DNA of 33,033 nt. It comes from Salinivenus sp. GTDB lineage: Bacteria; Bacteroidota; Rhodothermia; Rhodothermales; Salinibacteraceae. The translations under genes were made by a program, and so were the position numbers. The stretch is taken from assembly GCA_018609755.1 (NCBI GenBank), contig JAHENZ010000236.1, positions 1-33,033 on the forward strand, given 5' to 3'. Under the pieces are notes generated by a model. That model ran no database searches, was not told the origin of the DNA, and saw only the letters and a program-made list of their open reading frames with translations. Below are positions 25,444-33,033 of this stretch, one piece after another (positions within the stretch are counted from its first letter, which is position 1; the number at the start of each line of letters is the position of its first letter).

Positions 25444-26316
25444 ATGCCAGAACCGCTGCTGATCAATTTTACGCCCACGGGAATGGTCCCGACCAAAGAA
25501 ATGACTCCACACGTCCCCATTTCTCCCCGCGAGATTATTGAGGACGTGCGAACGGTCCACCAGATGGGGATCACCTCCGTTCATCTGCATGCGAGGGATC
25601 CAGAGACGGGACAGCCGACCTGGAAGCGAGACGTTTTCGCCGACATCATCGAAGGCGTACGCACAGTTGCCCCCGAACTTGTCATCTGTGTCTCGCTCAG
25701 TGGGCGAGACTGGAGTGCCCTCGAAAAACGCACCGATGTCCTCCAATTGAAGGGAGAGCGCAAGCCGGACATGGGGAGCCTGACGCTTTCTTCGATGAAT
25801 TTCACCAGCGAGGCGAGCGTGAATAGCCCCGAAATGGTCGAATCACTCGCCCGGACAATGAAGCGCAGGGGGATTCTGCCCGAGATCGAAGCGTTCGACC
25901 TCGGGATGGTAAACTACTCCCACTATCTTGAGGACAAAGAATTGTTGGATCCACCGCACTATTTCAATCTTTTGCTTGGAAACATCGCAACGGCTCAGGC
26001 CGATCCCGTTCACGGCGGAACGATGATTCGAGACCTCCCCGACGATAGCGAATGGGCGCTCGCCGGGCTTGGAGACGCGCAGCTCCCTGCTAACAGTCTT
26101 GCGATCGCAATGGGAGGTGGTGTCCGGGTCGGTATCGAGGACGCGATCTACTACGGTGCCGAACACGAACGGTTGGCAACGAACGCAGAGCTAGTTGAGC
26201 GGGTGCATGAATTGGCTACGCTCAACCAGCGGGACATCATGGAACCGGCAGAATTCCGCGATCGACTGAATCTGAAAGAAGGCAATGGGGAATATGGCCG
26301 GATCGAGTGTTGCTAG
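25444..26316 (+). CDS. BKACE family enzyme (beta-keto acid cleavage enzyme, DUF849)
   Basis: A 290-residue protein of the 3-keto-5-aminohexanoate cleavage enzyme family. BKACE enzymes condense a beta-keto acid with acetyl-CoA and cleave the product to acetoacetate and a new acyl-CoA, using a Zn ion in a TIM barrel. The start LLINFTPTGMVPTKEMTPHVPISP is typical. VHLHARDPETG supplies the Zn ligands His47 and His49. PEIEAFDLGMVNY and the C-terminal GGGVRVGIEDAIYYG (CoA site) complete the signature. A GAAGG sequence lies about 8 nt upstream of the ATG. The actual beta-keto acid is unknown: substrate specificity varies in this family and no pathway genes are adjacent. Confidence 0.88.
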   Translation: MPEPLLINFTPTGMVPTKEMTPHVPISPREIIEDVRTVHQMGITSVHLHARDPETGQPTWKRDVFADIIEGVRTVAPELVICVSLSGRDWSALEKRTDVLQLKGERKPDMGSLTLSSMNFTSEASVNSPEMVESLARTMKRRGILPEIEAFDLGMVNYSHYLEDKELLDPPHYFNLLLGNIATAQADPVHGGTMIRDLPDDSEWALAGLGDAQLPANSLAIAMGGGVRVGIEDAIYYGAEHERLATNAELVERVHELATLNQRDIMEPAEFRDRLNLKEGNGEYGRIECC

Positions 26317-26397
26317 CTCCACAATCTCATCATGGGAGACTAGGTCCTGCGCACAGGCCCTCGTAGCAAAAAATCGGCGCTGTGGGTTGTGGGTGAG

Positions 26398-28035
26398 TTA
26401 ATAGCCGATGGCTTGTCCGTCGAGTCGGGGGTCTGATCCTCCAATCAAGGTCCCCTCGGGGGTTCGGTATATGCACTGTCCCCCGCCGAACGAATCACCC
26501 GCGTCGTAATGCGTCTGTTCGTCGACAATCCGGTGTCCCCGCCCCCGAAGATTGGTAATGACTTCGGATGGAATTCGTGTTGTTTCAAGCGCCACCTTTC
26601 GGCCTGACCGCCATCGGAACCGCGGGGCATCGAGAGCAGCCTGAGGATTGAGCCCGGAATCGATCAGGTTGACTAAAAACTGTAGGTGGCCCTGTGGCTG
26701 CATCGGCCCTCCCATGATTCCCCACGCTGCCCGAAACTCCCCGTCTGCCCGGAGCATTGCCGGCGTATTGGTGTGGAACGGACGCTTGCCCGGTTCGAGG
26801 ACATTGGGATGGTCGGGATCGAGGCTGAACGCCGCTCCACGATTCTGGAGCGGGACCCCCCGAACGACGATCCCGCTCCCGAAGGGGTAATAGATACTGT
26901 TGAGAAACGAAACGGCGTTCCCGTCCGCGTCAACGGCCACAACGCACACTGTATCGGACCCTGTCTCTCCAATCCTCGGCTTGTAGCAAGCAGCACGGTG
27001 GCGAATCTCGCTCGCCCGCTTCTTCGCATGCTCCGACGAAAGCATCTGGTCGAGGGGAATGTCACTTGTCTTCGGATCGCCGATTGTAGCGCGGCCATCC
27101 GCAAAGGCCATTTTCATTGTTTCGATGAGATGGTGGAGGCGATCTGGGTCGAGGGGGTCTGCCGAGAGATCAAGTGTCGCGGCGATATTGAGGGCCTCAA
27201 GCGCGATGAGACCCTGCGTATTCGGGGGATGCTCGAGTACCTGGACGCCGTGATATTGCGTCGAGACCGGATCGTCCCAGGTCCCCTCGAATGCGTCGAG
27301 ATCTGCAAGTGACAGTACTCCCCCCTGATCGTTCACCGCCGCAACGATATCTGATCCCAATTCTCCTCCATACAGAACGTCTGGGCCCTCCGAAGCAATC
27401 CACTCCAGCGTGTTGGCGAGTTCTCGATTTGTAATTTGGTCGCCGGGGGACACGCCCTCCTCATCTGACTGAAAGATGCCGGCGGCTGTATCATCCAATC
27501 GAATCCGACCTGCATGCCTCGAGAGCTGATGCGCGATGAGTTCCGTCGCGGGAAACCCGTTCCGCGCATGTTTGATGGCGGGCTGGAGCGTTTCGGCAAG
27601 GGACAGGGTTCCGTATCTGTCGATCAGTCGCTGCCAGGCATCGAGGGCCCCCGGTACGGTGACGGGCAGGCCCCCCGAGGTTGGGATTACGGGCGTACCG
27701 TCGTCCGACGTGTAGTCGGTCTTCTGGCGGTAGCGGTCGAGGCGAGCGTTCGACGGCGCTGGGCCACTGCCGTTGAGAGCAGCATATTCCCCGTCAAAGT
27801 GGGTGAGGGCGAAGGCGTCTCCTCCAATCCCCGTCATGTGGGGCTCGACGACTCCGAGAGTCGCAACGGCCGCAATCGCAGCGTCCGCAGCGTTTCCTCC
27901 CGACTGTAGAATGTGGACTCCGGCCTGCGCAGCCAACGGCTGACTCGTCGCGACCATTCCCTTCTGGGCCATAACTGCCGAACGCCGCCCCTCAAACGAC
28001 CACGGATAGTCGAAGTCTGTGTCTTGTCCCTTCAT
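26398..28035 (-). CDS. ggt: Gamma-glutamyltransferase family protein
   Basis: A 545-residue Ntn-hydrolase proenzyme. The large-subunit hallmarks are GMVATSQPLAAQAGVHILQSGGNAADAAIAA, GIGGDAFALTHF and LPVTVPGALDAW. The small subunit would begin at Thr362 in GSDTVCVVAVDADGNAVSF, the autocleavage nucleophile. The region LRADGEFRAAWGIMGGPMQPQGHLQF follows. No signal peptide is seen, unlike classical periplasmic GGT, so it may be a cytoplasmic YwrD-like branch acting on glutathione or another gamma-glutamyl compound. It is convergent with the BKACE gene (81 bp apart) with no obvious terminator between them. Confidence 0.88.
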   Translation of the reverse strand: MKGQDTDFDYPWSFEGRRSAVMAQKGMVATSQPLAAQAGVHILQSGGNAADAAIAAVATLGVVEPHMTGIGGDAFALTHFDGEYAALNGSGPAPSNARLDRYRQKTDYTSDDGTPVIPTSGGLPVTVPGALDAWQRLIDRYGTLSLAETLQPAIKHARNGFPATELIAHQLSRHAGRIRLDDTAAGIFQSDEEGVSPGDQITNRELANTLEWIASEGPDVLYGGELGSDIVAAVNDQGGVLSLADLDAFEGTWDDPVSTQYHGVQVLEHPPNTQGLIALEALNIAATLDLSADPLDPDRLHHLIETMKMAFADGRATIGDPKTSDIPLDQMLSSEHAKKRASEIRHRAACYKPRIGETGSDTVCVVAVDADGNAVSFLNSIYYPFGSGIVVRGVPLQNRGAAFSLDPDHPNVLEPGKRPFHTNTPAMLRADGEFRAAWGIMGGPMQPQGHLQFLVNLIDSGLNPQAALDAPRFRWRSGRKVALETTRIPSEVITNLRGRGHRIVDEQTHYDAGDSFGGGQCIYRTPEGTLIGGSDPRLDGQAIGY

Positions 28036-28116
28036 TGACCCATTTTGCCAGTTGGAGGCAGCTGATTGAGACTCCTTGTCTGCGTGTTGCTCTCGAACGG
28101 ATTTCGAAGTGGCCTG

Positions 28117-28291
28117 CTAGTGGGCTTGCACAACTGAATTGCCAGACATCGTCAACGGCCTAACGGGATCTCCTCCGCCCCCTGCAGCCTGCGATGGGGG
28201 CCTAATCAGTTAGAAAGGCCCAAAAGGCTCAAGATTCGACTGACGACGATAAAGGTTCGCATTTGTCAGAGTAGTTGTGCAAGGTCACTAG
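28117..28291. mobile_element. 175-bp MITE-like element with 19-bp inverted repeats
   Basis: CTAGTGGGCTTGCACAACT (28117-28135) and AGTTGTGCAAGGTCACTAG (28273-28291) are inverted repeats with two mismatches. The outer CTAG on both sides could be a 4-bp target duplication, as made by several IS5-group elements, leaving 15-bp termini. The core has no gene. The element fills most of the spacer between the ggt start and the end of the asparagine-synthetase-like gene. Confidence 0.6.
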
Positions 28292-28316
28292 TAACTTCTA
28301 AGCTTCGAATCCGAAA

Positions 28317-30218
28317 TTACTTTCCAGCAATTCGTCGTGCGACGGGAGTCTCCAAAAGCGTAACCAATGTGTAGAGCGACTGCCAATCGTTATCCCCGTC
28401 CAAATGATTCTGGTAACATTCCCTTACGGCATCACCGTCTAAAAACGGTAGGCTGTCGATTACGTCCCTGTTTCGTTCAATTGCTTCCCCAACGAAATTA
28501 TGGTTGCGTATCAATTCGTTCTCGTCAATCCAAGGACCGTGATCTAGATATGGTTTGGGGACTTCATCTAAAAAATTTTCCTTCCCGGCATCCTGGGAGA
28601 ACGTGCTCATACTCTCATATTTTGATTTCGCGTACTCTGGAAAATTGAGATATTGATTCGATATTTCGTGCACAGCATTGTTGATGGGTTTCTTATCTGT
28701 ACCTGGGTGCGGAATTTTGGCGAGATCCGGAGAAAGCTGGGCCAGGGCCCTGTTGATTAGGTTATGGTCAATCCGATCTCGAATGGGGATCGACAGGGAA
28801 ACGTCAATCAGCCTGCGATCGAAGAATGGAGACCAGTGACCCGTGATCTGGCGAACACTGTCCGTATTGGCGAACGCAAACTGGTTCGTTAGTGGGTAGT
28901 AATCGCAGAGTTGCAGGCTCCGGAAGGAAGGGTAGCCGACACCGTGATGATGGATGGACTCGGATTCGACACTAATATTTTGTCTCATCACCTCGACTAC
29001 GTTAGGAGCGTCGAGGAAGTCGAGGGGGGCGTCTGGATATCGATCAAGGTACTGGCTTATAAATTCTGATACTGACTTGGGGGTGGACTCCCGCTTATGC
29101 CTTGGGTAAAACAACGGATGTTTTAGTCGTGTTTTTTGCATCTTAATGTGTAAAGGGTATTCTCCAAACATGGTATCGCCGAGGTATCCTGTCAGGACAA
29201 CGTCGACGGACCCGAGTTGCTCAGTAAATCCCGACGCCATGTACTCGTCGAAGGCTCCTATAAAATTGGAGACGGGAGGCACCTTCTTGAGCAGGTGTTC
29301 GTGATAATCAGCCTCTCGTCGTAACAACCGGAACGGTGCGCCCACTTCCATCGCTACCCGCTCGGCCGTCCGCGCCTCCTTGCTCATCCAACTGCTTATG
29401 TGAAATGCCGTTGGGTTCATCCCCAGGTCTTTCATCACCCCGAGAAGTAGTCTCGAGTCGCTCCCGCCGCTGAGTAGCACTCCGTAGTCAAGCTCCTCCC
29501 ACACCCGATCCTCAATTACTTCCTTAAACGACTGGACGATGTCTTGGCCGATGACTTCCGGTGGACGGTCCCGGGGGCGATATCTTGGTTGCCAGTACGT
29601 TTGCTGATCTCGCAGAGAGCCGTCTAGACGGGTCGAAAGGATTGAGGCAGGAGGGACCTTGTGCAAGTCAACTAGCGGCGTCGCGGTCCCGAGCGCTTTT
29701 TGCAGGGCGAAAAACTCTGCGAGATACCGTCGATCGAATGCCGAATTGATGCCCGGATGCAATCCGATCGCCTGGATTCTCGACGAAAAGAATAGGGCCG
29801 TTTCGGTCTGCGTGTAAAATAGGGGCTTAGATCCAATCCGATCGGTAAATAGGTGCGCCTCTCGGCTCTGCTGATCAAGCACGAGTCCGGAAAATTCACC
29901 GTTCAATCCGTGGACGAAATCAATTCCGCATCTATCAAACAGATCGGCACAATACTCGGCGTTGGGAACCGAAAAGTCAGTTCGAGACTCGTAGCCGACC
30001 TCTCCGTCAAAGCCATAGACTGTACCGAATATCCAGATTAGTGAGCCGTCCGCAGCGGTCGCCGGCTGATTTTCGTGGCGTTGGGGCTGCACGCTCTGAT
30101 AGACGGCCACGTTCTCCCCGCGGTACTCGCTGGTCTGTCGGTCAGAGTCGGGGATCGCTTCCTTGAGAGAGGCGAACCCGGAATTGTACGCTCCGATAAT
30201 GCCGCAGAAGTCATTCAT
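28317..30218 (-). CDS. Asparagine synthetase-like amidotransferase
   Basis: A 633-residue protein with two domains. The N-terminal class II glutaminase-like domain (about 1-200) has CGIIGAYNSG, GLNGEFSGLVLDQ and LFTDRIGSKPLFY. The C-terminal synthetase domain has the ATP PP-loop GVLLSGGSDSRLLLG (Ser250-Ser255) and GYLGDTMFGEYP. The ATG at 30218 is supported by GGAGG 9 nt upstream; a longer frame to 30392 lacks homology. In class II amidotransferases the nucleophile is Cys2, exposed after Met removal. Here Cys is residue 5 (MNDFC), so glutaminase activity is doubtful unless extra processing occurs. The gene looks more AT-rich than its neighbours. It could modify a cell-surface glycan or peptide rather than make free asparagine; this is inference. 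Confidence 0.8.
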   Translation of the reverse strand: MNDFCGIIGAYNSGFASLKEAIPDSDRQTSEYRGENVAVYQSVQPQRHENQPATAADGSLIWIFGTVYGFDGEVGYESRTDFSVPNAEYCADLFDRCGIDFVHGLNGEFSGLVLDQQSREAHLFTDRIGSKPLFYTQTETALFFSSRIQAIGLHPGINSAFDRRYLAEFFALQKALGTATPLVDLHKVPPASILSTRLDGSLRDQQTYWQPRYRPRDRPPEVIGQDIVQSFKEVIEDRVWEELDYGVLLSGGSDSRLLLGVMKDLGMNPTAFHISSWMSKEARTAERVAMEVGAPFRLLRREADYHEHLLKKVPPVSNFIGAFDEYMASGFTEQLGSVDVVLTGYLGDTMFGEYPLHIKMQKTRLKHPLFYPRHKRESTPKSVSEFISQYLDRYPDAPLDFLDAPNVVEVMRQNISVESESIHHHGVGYPSFRSLQLCDYYPLTNQFAFANTDSVRQITGHWSPFFDRRLIDVSLSIPIRDRIDHNLINRALAQLSPDLAKIPHPGTDKKPINNAVHEISNQYLNFPEYAKSKYESMSTFSQDAGKENFLDEVPKPYLDHGPWIDENELIRNHNFVGEAIERNRDVIDSLPFLDGDAVRECYQNHLDGDNDWQSLYTLVTLLETPVARRIAGK

Positions 30219-30652
30219 CACCAGCGACCTCCATACTGTATCAGGGAGGAAGATCTGAGGTTCAGGTGTCCCCGAAAAGCTGAACTGGACATTTTTGGAC
30301 GCATCTCGATCGGAGAAAGGCCGTAGACCTGTTCTCCGATTGTGACGAAAAAAGAAGGGACTTTTGAAGCCTACGTAGTCTTTTCCCCACACTCGCCTTG
30401 GGGCTTTGGAGTCCCGTACTCTTGTGACGATATTTTTGTGATGGGGGAGGCTAACCCTCCCGGCAGGGTTGCGTCAACTATGTTGGCAATTTGACTTGAT
30501 GGACCTCTTCGGACGTTGATACTTTTCCCCGTCCTTTACGAACTAATCTCATCCGTTATACGGCACTTGCCTTGACTGGGAAAGAGATCGTATATAAGTT
30601 TATTGTCAGAAATTTCCAGCCTTCTCACAGGCAGACTGGTAAAATCAGCGAC
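30219..30652. other. AT-rich divergent intergenic region
   Basis: No gene is supported in this 434-bp region between divergent genes. It contains a GGGAGG-N5-CCTCCC hairpin at 30445-30461 and AT-rich sequence around 30585-30610 that could hold a promoter for the small membrane protein. The in-frame upstream extension of the asparagine-synthetase-like ORF lies here and looks non-coding. Confidence 0.35.
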
Positions 30653-30844
30653 ATGTGGACTGTTGCTCTCTTCGCCGGGATCATCTTGCTCGTTTTTGGA
30701 GCTTTGAAACGGAAAACGGATTGGGGAAAACCCGTTGCTGTGGTGGAAATAGTCGCGGTCGGCGTTTCGTTGTTTGTTGCCGGACCTGATATGCTTGATT
30801 CATTCCTCGCCGTTCGAAGAAGGCGCCGTATAACCCTGCTCTAG
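30653..30844 (+). CDS. Small membrane protein
   Basis: A 63-residue protein with two hydrophobic segments, TVALFAGIILLVFGAL and PVAVVEIVAVGVSLFVAG. They are joined by a short basic loop (KRKTDWGK), and the tail is strongly basic (RRRRR). The ATG at 30653 places the first membrane helix right at the N-terminus. No family is recognised. It may be cotranscribed with the small membrane protein and lipoprotein downstream. Confidence 0.5.
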   Translation: MWTVALFAGIILLVFGALKRKTDWGKPVAVVEIVAVGVSLFVAGPDMLDSFLAVRRRRRITLL

Positions 30845-31054
30845 AGGGGATGCCGGCATCGAGCGAGGTCTATCAAGCGGCTTCGACTTCGCTTGTCGGG
30901 AACGACGACGCTGGGAAATGAAAACTACGCCACACATTGTCATTTTGGTCGGTCCGGGTTCTCCGCAGCGTTTTCTCGTCCTCCGCACACATCGGACGGC
31001 GCGGCGCTACCGACTGCTTTTCGATTCACCACGATTTTTGACCTATTTCCCGAT

Positions 31055-31222
31055 ATGCCTGGTGCGTTCTTTTTCCTCATCATCTACGCGCTCCTCTCCA
31101 TCGGTGCAATCGTTGCTGTGGTGTTGACCATCAAAGCACTCCGGCGCATTGCTAGAAATCTCGAGAGGTCAGTAACCCTGCTGGAGGACCTCCTTCAACG
31201 ACAGAGTGAACGTGAACAATGA
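31055..31222 (+). CDS. Small single-helix membrane protein
   Basis: A 55-residue protein with one N-terminal membrane helix (FFFLIIYALLSIGAIVAVVLTI). A charged amphipathic helix follows (LRRIARNLERSVTLLEDLLQRQSEREQ). The ATG at 31055 is chosen because the helix follows directly; a longer frame from 30893 has no protein-like features. The stop overlaps the ATG of the lipoprotein gene (ATGA), so the two are probably translationally coupled. The function is unknown. Confidence 0.6.
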   Translation: MPGAFFFLIIYALLSIGAIVAVVLTIKALRRIARNLERSVTLLEDLLQRQSEREQ

Positions 31223-31692
31223 TTGTCTTGCCCCCCCGATGCTGGCTCCCGACAGTATTCCTTCTTGGATTGGCCCTGGCGGGCTGCGGCCCCTCCACGG
31301 AGGCATTGATGCTCGGCCCCCAGTCGGCCCCCCGCGCCCCGGTGCCCGAGCGCGAGGTCGCCGTGTACCGGGATCCGTCGGCGCTGTCGTGTGATTATGA
31401 GCGCGTCGCCCTGATCGAGTCACAGACGGAGAACCAGTCGCCCTTCGGCAGTGTATCGCAGATCGACCTCATTCGCGTAGCTCGGGCAAAGGCGGGTGCT
31501 CTCGGGGCGAATGCTCTTCTGGTAGAAAGCCTCGGCACAGACTCGTATGTCGAAACGGAGGTGACGGCCGACTCGACCACGTACAGCCGGGAGGAGACGC
31601 GACGGTCCTGGGGACAGGGCCTGTTTCTGGCGGTCTACGAAGCCCGTCCGTGCTCCACCTCTGCCCAATCCAAAACGGAAGCCCCCCGCTGA
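31219..31692 (+). CDS. Lipoprotein, RcsF/DUF4156-like
   Basis: A 157-residue predicted lipoprotein with lipobox LALAGC (Cys23). The folded part has VAVYRDPSALSCDYERVALIES, then IRVARAKAGALGANALLVESLG and a final strand SWGQGLFLAVYEARPC. The RAKAGALGANALLV helix-strand is typical of RcsF/DUF4156-like proteins. Conserved-looking cysteines (CDYERV and ARPCS) could form a disulfide. It is probably located in the cell envelope. Its start overlaps the preceding gene by 4 bp. Confidence 0.7.
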   Translation: MIVLPPRCWLPTVFLLGLALAGCGPSTEALMLGPQSAPRAPVPEREVAVYRDPSALSCDYERVALIESQTENQSPFGSVSQIDLIRVARAKAGALGANALLVESLGTDSYVETEVTADSTTYSREETRRSWGQGLFLAVYEARPCSTSAQSKTEAPR

Positions 31693-31746
31693 TTGACGCC
31701 CGGCTCCCGCTGCAGCCGACGCAGCGCACGGGCCTCGCCACCGCCG

Positions 31747-32763
31747 CTACTGCCCCACGAACAGGAGAAGGACGCCCGGCCGCGGCGTGATCTGGAGGGC
31801 CGGAGCAGGCAGGTGATACCGGTTCAGGAGATCGCCCATCGTGCGCCCGATCCACGAGTCCCGGGGAATGATCTCGCGCCAGTCCACGTCCACGCTAATG
31901 TGGGTCGAGAGGTATGCATCTGGATCTGGGTACTCTTCCCATCTGTTTAGCGACACGCCGGCCGAGAGCTGAAGAAACCGGGGCCAGTACGGTTGCACCG
32001 ACGCCGGCAGGAGATCCCAGACGCGCATGCTCACCCAGTAGACGTGCCCCGAGTAGTCGTTGGTAAAGGGGGTGATGTCCTTCGACTTGTTGAACGGCGG
32101 GGCGTTGGGGTGCCAGTACGAAAGCCGAACGTCGAACCGTCGGAGGGCCGGCACGCGCTCGTGAGCGTAGAACCAACTCACGCCCAAGACATTGGCGAGC
32201 TGATCGTACACGTCGAAGCCCCACTGGGCGTTGAAGCCGTCGTGGACCTCCACGTTGGTTTGCCCGGCGAGACTCATCAGCGACGCCCAGAGCGCTGCTT
32301 TTGACGACGACACGCCCGACCACTCCAGAAGCCGCGCATTCGTCATGGCCTGAATTTCGGCCCCGTAGAAGTGCGCCATCTTGTCGAGGCCGTGGGCATA
32401 CTCAATCTTACTGTCGAAGTGAAAGCCCACCGTTTCCTGCGACCACCACTTTTTGCGCTCGATTACGTACTGGCTGGTGTACGAGGTCGTGAGAATCCCC
32501 GACACGAGGGCGAATCGTCCCCACCGAACGCCCGAACGAGGGGAGATCGTCGACACGTGAACCGGATTCAGGGAAGCGGACGACGGAGGCCCGAGAGCGT
32601 GATGCGGAATCGGCGCTTGTATGGGAACGGGCTTTATAACGTGTCCGTCCTCCGAAGAGACGGCCTGCGCTTGTACAGGGAGGAGTGGACCAAAGAAAAA
32701 ACCGGCAGCAAGCCCGAAGCCGATGAAGAGGAGGGGATGCAAACGACGAGGACCGAAGACCAT
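31747..32763 (-). CDS. DUF2279-like exported protein
   Basis: A 338-residue protein. The ATG at 32763 gives a clear signal peptide (LHPLLFIGFGLAAGFFFGPLLPVQAQA); the frame upstream is open but non-coding in appearance. The central region FHFDSKIEYAHGLDKMAHFYGAEIQAMTNARLLEWSG fits DUF2279. The aromatic segments EVHDGFNAQWGFDVYDQLANVLG, YWHPNAPPFNKSKDITPFTNDYSG and YWVSMRVWDLLP also fit, as does the beta-rich C-terminus. The family is periplasmic or outer-membrane and its function is unknown. It is convergent with the lipoprotein gene; 54 bp separate their ends. Confidence 0.75.
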   Translation of the reverse strand: MVFGPRRLHPLLFIGFGLAAGFFFGPLLPVQAQAVSSEDGHVIKPVPIQAPIPHHALGPPSSASLNPVHVSTISPRSGVRWGRFALVSGILTTSYTSQYVIERKKWWSQETVGFHFDSKIEYAHGLDKMAHFYGAEIQAMTNARLLEWSGVSSSKAALWASLMSLAGQTNVEVHDGFNAQWGFDVYDQLANVLGVSWFYAHERVPALRRFDVRLSYWHPNAPPFNKSKDITPFTNDYSGHVYWVSMRVWDLLPASVQPYWPRFLQLSAGVSLNRWEEYPDPDAYLSTHISVDVDWREIIPRDSWIGRTMGDLLNRYHLPAPALQITPRPGVLLLFVGQ

Positions 32764-33033
32764 CCGATCGAAGGAAAACACAAACACGTCGAGGCCGCAC
32801 CAGAGAAGGAGATTGGACGACAGCTCACACCTCCGCAGAACAGAAGACAGACACTGCTGAACCGGTTCTGAAGGCTGTCTAAATGAGTAGCGCCTGTGTA
32901 ACGAGAGACAAGCCTCGGAGATCCGGGGAGCCACGCGACTCGGCCAGGCTGCCCTGCTGGCAACGTCAGACGAACCGAGGTGCAAGAAGCAGCTCTCCTC
33001 AAGAGGCCGTGTCCCGCCCCGGCAGCCCGAACG

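Noticed and set aside
7141-26316. A lysine pathway joining lat with the BKACE gene
   Set aside because: The genes are about 17 kb apart with unrelated genes between them, and BKACE enzymes have many substrates.

Overview
The window looks like chromosomal DNA of a high-GC member of the Bacteroidota/Rhodothermota side of the tree, perhaps a Salinibacter-like halophile. The main evidence is two large secreted proteins ending in type IX secretion (T9SS) sorting domains, together with acidic protein composition and poor Shine-Dalgarno signals. This placement is an inference; no rRNA or tRNA gene was seen.

Region 1 (1-9.3 kb) holds a partial VCBS/FG-GAP repeat surface protein, a secreted clan-A glycosidase, a lipoprotein amidohydrolase, an L-lysine 6-aminotransferase and a SigZ-type ECF sigma factor. 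Region 2 (9.3-15.7 kb) holds a class I methyltransferase, an ArsI/CadI-type VOC protein, a class-1 glutamine amidotransferase, a DUF427 protein, a free methionine-(R)-sulfoxide reductase and a large FtsX-type ABC permease. SigZ, the methyltransferase and ArsI/CadI all carry adjacent cysteine pairs and may form a metalloid-related locus.

Region 3 (15.7-25.4 kb) is an accessory island. It opens with a MITE-like element, a decayed IS630 copy and a second MITE that shares a TA target dinucleotide with the IS630. A four-gene operon follows: a kleisin-like protein, a MukE-like protein, an SMC-like ATPase with a long coiled coil, and a TOPRIM protein. The order and domains match a Wadjet (JetABCD/MksFEBG) anti-plasmid system: an SMC loop extruder built from JetA, JetB and JetC would deliver DNA to the JetD TOPRIM nuclease. 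The JetD is short and the SMC signature motif is unusual, so this may be a divergent subtype. Downstream lie three tiny ORFs and about 1.1 kb without convincing genes.

Region 4 (25.4-33 kb) holds a BKACE (DUF849) enzyme, a convergent gamma-glutamyltransferase, a 175-bp MITE-like element, an asparagine-synthetase-like amidotransferase, two small membrane proteins, a lipoprotein and a DUF2279-like exported protein.
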